The position numbers and the translations under genes were made by a program. The notes beneath the pieces were generated by a model. The model was not told the DNA's origin, ran no database searches, and saw only the letters and a list, made by a program, of their open reading frames with translations. From assembly GCA_038214685.1 (NCBI GenBank), contig JBBQRO010000168.1, positions 1 to 7,359 on the forward strand: a DNA stretch of 7,359 nucleotides. The letters run 5' to 3'. Numbering within the stretch: the first letter of the stretch is position 1; the number at the start of each line of letters is the position of its first letter. The stretch comes from CADCTB01 sp038214685 (GTDB lineage: Bacteria; Actinomycetota; Acidimicrobiia; Acidimicrobiales; AC-14). Of the stretch, positions 5,241 through 7,359 are shown one piece after another.

Positions 5241-5677
5241 GAGCCGGCTTCGCAGACGAGCTGGCCGAGTAGGCCCTTGGCCAAGATCGTCGTGTTCGCC
5301 TGGGGTTGGGCCGGTCACCCCGAGCGGGTCCGCCGGGCCATGGCGACCTGGGCGAAGCAGGCCAGGCGTCCCGCCAGCGTCAAGGAAGCCCACCGAGGAA
5401 CGACTGCGACCGTCGACCAGCTTGACCTGCAATGACCTTTCTGACGTATGGTGGAAGGCGCCGTCCGCCACGGCACCTCCATGCATGGCCGCCACCCCGT
5501 AGGTGTCCCGAGGCCTCAGGCTGCTTGTTCAGTTGGTGCCAGCTTCCTTAGCTTAGCTTAGTCTAAGCTAAGCCTAAGCTAGGCTAATGTAGGGCGTGGC
5601 GCCGAGCCGGCACCGACGGCGGTGAAACGGTCTCCGTCACGCAGCCCGTGGGTGAGGCGCCGCTCGAAACGATGCCG
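5241..5677. other. Convergent spacer without a convincing gene
   Basis: This 437-bp stretch separates the E1 gene from the end of the RHS operon. After the E1 stop (TAG 5238-5240) the same frame remains open to TGA 5433, coding a sequence with VVFAWGWAGHPERVRRAMAT and WAKQARRPASVKEAHRG, but it has no start with a Shine-Dalgarno and I recognise no family. It could be a remnant. From 5530 to 5619 there is a nested palindromic region described separately. Bases 5620-5677 show nothing recognisable. Longer apparent plus-strand frames here and beyond (for example from 5622) lack ribosome sites and family resemblance. Confidence 0.5.
5530..5619. repeat. Nested palindromic region with a DtxR/IdeR-like box at its centre
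   Basis: The centre is a perfect 21-bp palindrome at 5552-5572 with 10-bp arms CTTAGCTTAG and CTAAGCTAAG around one T. One more CTTAG lies on the left (three tandem copies from 5547), and on the right there is C then CTAAG, then CTAGG. The 19-mer TTAGCTTAGTCTAAGCTAA (5553-5571) matches the classical DtxR/IdeR iron box TTAGGTTAGGCTAACCTAA at 16 of 19 positions. Outer arms at 5530-5543 (CAGTTGGTGCCAGC) and 5606-5619 (GCCGGCACCGACGG) are inverted with 11 of 14 matching. It sits between converging operons, where a bidirectional terminator is more expected than an operator; there is no T-run. The repeats are certain, the function is not. Confidence 0.6.
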
Positions 5678-5821
5678 CTATCGGTCGTTCCGGCTCGGCG
5701 GCGAAAGGCGGCGATCGGCCGAACGTCGCTTCAAGTTAGCCGATTGTTTGAGGACAAGCACCACCGAAACCGGCGTTGCAACAGTGAGAATCACGATAAG
5801 CCCAATCAACAATGCCGTCAT
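5678..5821 (-). CDS. Small single-pass membrane protein, last gene of the RHS operon
   Basis: A 47-residue frame starting MTALLIGLIVILTVATPVSV with a strongly hydrophobic segment at 3-24, followed by a basic tail (KQSANLKRRSADRR) ending NDR. Its ATG (5821-5819) overlaps the stop of the preceding 79-aa gene as ATGA, the same junction as between the RHS gene and the 79-aa gene, which argues for translational coupling and a real gene. The charge pattern predicts the C-terminus in the cytosol. No family is recognised. Because it follows a predicted toxin tip and its presumed immunity gene, it may be a second immunity or membrane-anchoring subunit. Confidence 0.55.
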   Translation of the reverse strand: MTALLIGLIVILTVATPVSVVLVLKQSANLKRRSADRRLSPPSRNDR

Positions 5822-6057
5822 GGGGTCTCGTCCCCAGTCTTATCATCACCTCTTCGGTGAGCGCGCCGATTCACTATCACCTGCCCGGCAAAAAGTGCAA
5901 TCGCTATCAACAACAGAGTCGTAAGGGCCACTTCGATTGGAAGGAAGGCCTTAATAAGTCCCGCGACGACTGAGACTACAACGAAAACCACAGATACGCG
6001 AAAGGCGCTGATCTTCCCGTCTTTGCCTTTCAGTTCAAGAAAGGAGGGTGATGTCAT
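5818..6057 (-). CDS. Two-helix membrane protein, likely immunity protein of the RHS toxin
   Basis: A 79-residue protein: a charged N-terminus (MTSPSFLELKGKDGK), transmembrane helix 1 at about 19-39 (RVSVVFVVVSVVAGLIKAF), helix 2 at about 41-62 (EVALTTLLLIAIALFAGQVI) and a basic, then acidic tail NRRAHRRGDDKTGDETP. Both termini probably face the cytosol. ATG 6057 overlaps the RHS stop by 4 nt (ATGA); the frame extends to 6174 but that would run inside the RHS tail, so the coupled start is chosen. Hand-counted GC is about 51%, far lower than the RHS core, as is usual for exchangeable toxin-immunity cassettes. Immunity genes lie immediately after RHS tips, and a membrane protein would fit a membrane-acting toxin. 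No homologue is recognised, so the role is inferred from place and topology. Confidence 0.65.
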   Translation of the reverse strand: MTSPSFLELKGKDGKISAFRVSVVFVVVSVVAGLIKAFLPIEVALTTLLLIAIALFAGQVIVNRRAHRRGDDKTGDETP

Positions 6058-7359
6058 TCTGAGCTCTTGACGACTTCCTCGATGCCAGCTGATACATACT
6101 CCCCCACAAAAAAGCAGGCGGCTAGTCCTAGTGTCCCTGCTCCAGCCGTGGAAATCTCGAGTGCTGCAGCGCACGTGAGGCCGGTCAGCAAGCCAGCCGA
6201 CTCTCCGGCCAGAATTGCGGCGAGCTCATCACGATCGCCGATCGATGCAATCGATTCTCCAATGGACTTTCCATCCGCCACGTCCTCGGCGAAATCTAGC
6301 AATCGTCGCGCCAGGTAACCATCTGGATCGACGTTGTTGACGGGGTTGTCGCCAACATATGCGTACCGGTTGGCGTTGTTGGGGTCGCCGATGGTGTCGA
6401 TGGAGTCTTGTTGGGTCCAGCGGCCGAGGTTGGGGTTGTAGTAGCGGGCGCCGAACTTGTAGAGGCCGCTGGTGTCGAGGTTGCCGCCGGCGTACCGCCA
6501 GGGGTTGGCGGGGAGGGGGCCGTTGAGGCCGGTGGCGGTGTGGTTGGCCCCGTAGGGGTCGTAGGTGTAGGCGGCCCTTTGGACGCCGGCCGGGTCGATC
6601 AGCGCGATGACCGAGCCGAGCCCGTCGTAGGCGTAGTAGTACTCCTCAGTTCCGGCCCGTTGGGCGATGAGGCTGTCGGCGGGGTCTCGGATGAAGCTGG
6701 TGGTGGCCCCGGCGGTGGTCTGGGTTTGCACGCCGAGCTGCCCGTTCTGGTAGGTGGTGGGCCCGGCGGTGGTCCGTTCAGTGTTGGTGACCCCGGCGTA
6801 GCCCATGGTCTGGGCGGCCTGGCCGGCGGCGGTGATGGAGGTGACCTGGTCCACGCCGTTGTGGGCCAGGGCCGGGTAGGCGGCCGAGCTGGTCAGGTTG
6901 CCGTTGGCGTCGTAGACCGAGGCGGCGTCGGTGGCCTGGTTGGCTGCGTTGTAGGTGTGGGTGCCTTCAGGTCCGCTGGTTCGGTTCCCGTTGACGTCGT
7001 AGTCGTAGCTGAATGTGGGCCCGCCGCCGCTGGTGGTGGCGGTGATCAGTCGGCCGCCCTTGTCGTAGCAGTAGGTGGTGGTGGCCCCATTGATGTTGTT
7101 GGTGACCCGGTGGCGGAGGTCGGTGGCCCGGCCGACGAGCGCTTCCTCCCCCGCACAGCCCGTGGGGACCGTGTAGGTGTAGGTCAGGTCGGCGACCCGG
7201 TTGCCGTCGGAGGAGGCCCGGGTTGTCTTAAGTTGGGTCAGCTGCCCGGCGGTGTTGAACGTGGCTTTGCTGTGGGCGGCGAAGCTGGCCGGGGGGGTGA
7301 GGGTGTTCCCGGTGGCGGTGTCGTAGAGGGCCTGGGTGCCGGTGTTGTTCCAGGTGTCG
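6054..7359 (-). CDS. RHS/YD-repeat protein, C-terminal part with variable hydrophobic tip
   Basis: The frame is open from the right edge (7358) to a TGA at 6056-6054, giving 434 residues of the C-terminus; the N-terminus is outside the window. YD-repeat units are clear (YDANGNLTSSAAYPALAHNG, FSYDYDVNGNRT, TTYCYDKGGRLI). They are followed by the RHS-associated core: YYYAYDGLGSVIALIDPAG, AAYTYDPYG, LYKFGARYYNPNLGRWTQQD and NRYAYVGDNPVNNVDPDG. The core ends at that DPDG (about residue 347), after which 87 residues form the variable tip. The tip begins with an amphipathic part (YLARRLLDFAEDVADGKSIG) and continues with a Gly/Ala-rich hydrophobic part (LLTGLTCAAALEISTAGAG, then TLGLAACFFVGEYVSAG) holding two cysteines. 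In RHS polymorphic toxins the core encapsulates such a tip. A membrane-perturbing toxin is plausible here; no nuclease or deaminase motif is visible. Hand-counted GC drops from about 69% in the core to about 58% in the tip. Confidence 0.88.
   Translation of the reverse strand, partial: DTWNNTGTQALYDTATGNTLTPPASFAAHSKATFNTAGQLTQLKTTRASSDGNRVADLTYTYTVPTGCAGEEALVGRATDLRHRVTNNINGATTTYCYDKGGRLITATTSGGGPTFSYDYDVNGNRTSGPEGTHTYNAANQATDAASVYDANGNLTSSAAYPALAHNGVDQVTSITAAGQAAQTMGYAGVTNTERTTAGPTTYQNGQLGVQTQTTAGATTSFIRDPADSLIAQRAGTEEYYYAYDGLGSVIALIDPAGVQRAAYTYDPYGANHTATGLNGPLPANPWRYAGGNLDTSGLYKFGARYYNPNLGRWTQQDSIDTIGDPNNANRYAYVGDNPVNNVDPDGYLARRLLDFAEDVADGKSIGESIASIGDRDELAAILAGESAGLLTGLTCAAALEISTAGAGTLGLAACFFVGEYVSAGIEEVVKSSE

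Noticed and set aside
5547..5587. CRISPR or iteron origin based on CTTAG repeats
   Set aside because: Repeat units are only 5 bp without spacers, and there is no replication initiator or AT-rich unwinding region nearby.
5530..5619. Integron attC site
   Set aside because: The arms lack the GTTRRRY/RYYYAAC core pairs and no integron cassette order is present.
5622..5924. Plus-strand frame of 100 codons after the palindrome
   Set aside because: No SD, low-complexity Arg/Ser content, and it overlaps two coupled minus-strand genes with membrane segments.
6067..6318. Plus-strand frame of 83 codons opposite the RHS tip
   Set aside because: Antisense to the RHS C-terminus, Ser/Ala/Pro-rich without a family match.

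Overview
The window comes from a high-GC bacterium, most likely an actinobacterium. The evidence is GC-rich coding with strong third-position G/C bias, frequent GTG starts, and the actinobacterial look of the HigBA, ubiquitin-like and RHS proteins. The genus cannot be told. Almost everything here is accessory DNA: a Tn3-family transposon end, a toxin-antitoxin pair, a ubiquitin-like conjugation cassette and the end of an RHS polymorphic toxin locus.

Left part (1-1470): the N-terminus of a Tn3-family transposase (tnpA) runs leftward off the edge. Divergent from it is a tyrosine recombinase (tnpI, 504-1427). Between them lie three exact copies of a 14-bp motif, two as an inverted pair and one as a direct repeat 90 bp on. 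This is the expected layout of a Tn4430-type internal resolution site. A weak candidate for the transposon terminal repeat follows tnpI.

Middle left (1596-3055, minus strand): higB (toxin) then higA (antitoxin fused to an ImmA/IrrE-type metallopeptidase domain with an HECGH motif), 23 bp apart.

Middle (3226-5240, plus strand, divergent from higBA): four tightly coupled genes with stop/start overlaps encode a small ubiquitin-like protein already ending in Gly, an E2-fold protein, a JAB/JAMM isopeptidase with all metal ligands, and an E1/ThiF-like adenylating enzyme. Together they form a complete-looking bacterial ubiquitin-like conjugation and deconjugation module. Related modules (Bil, type II CBASS) act in phage defence. 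The most striking feature is that the E2-like protein contains no cysteine at all, so it cannot carry a thioester. A short leader ORF (MATSAPPP...) with its own Shine-Dalgarno sequence sits directly before the Ubl gene.

Right (5241-5677): a 437-bp convergent spacer with no convincing gene. It carries a perfect 21-bp palindrome built of CTTAG/CTAAG units that resembles a DtxR/IdeR iron box and is nested in a longer imperfect inverted repeat.

Far right (5678-7359, minus strand): the C-terminal part of an RHS/YD-repeat protein with a hydrophobic variable tail, then a 79-aa two-helix membrane protein and a 47-aa one-helix membrane protein. Successive genes overlap by 4 nt (ATGA). This looks like a polymorphic toxin tip plus immunity genes, with GC falling from about 69% in the RHS core to about 58% in the tail and 51% in the downstream gene.
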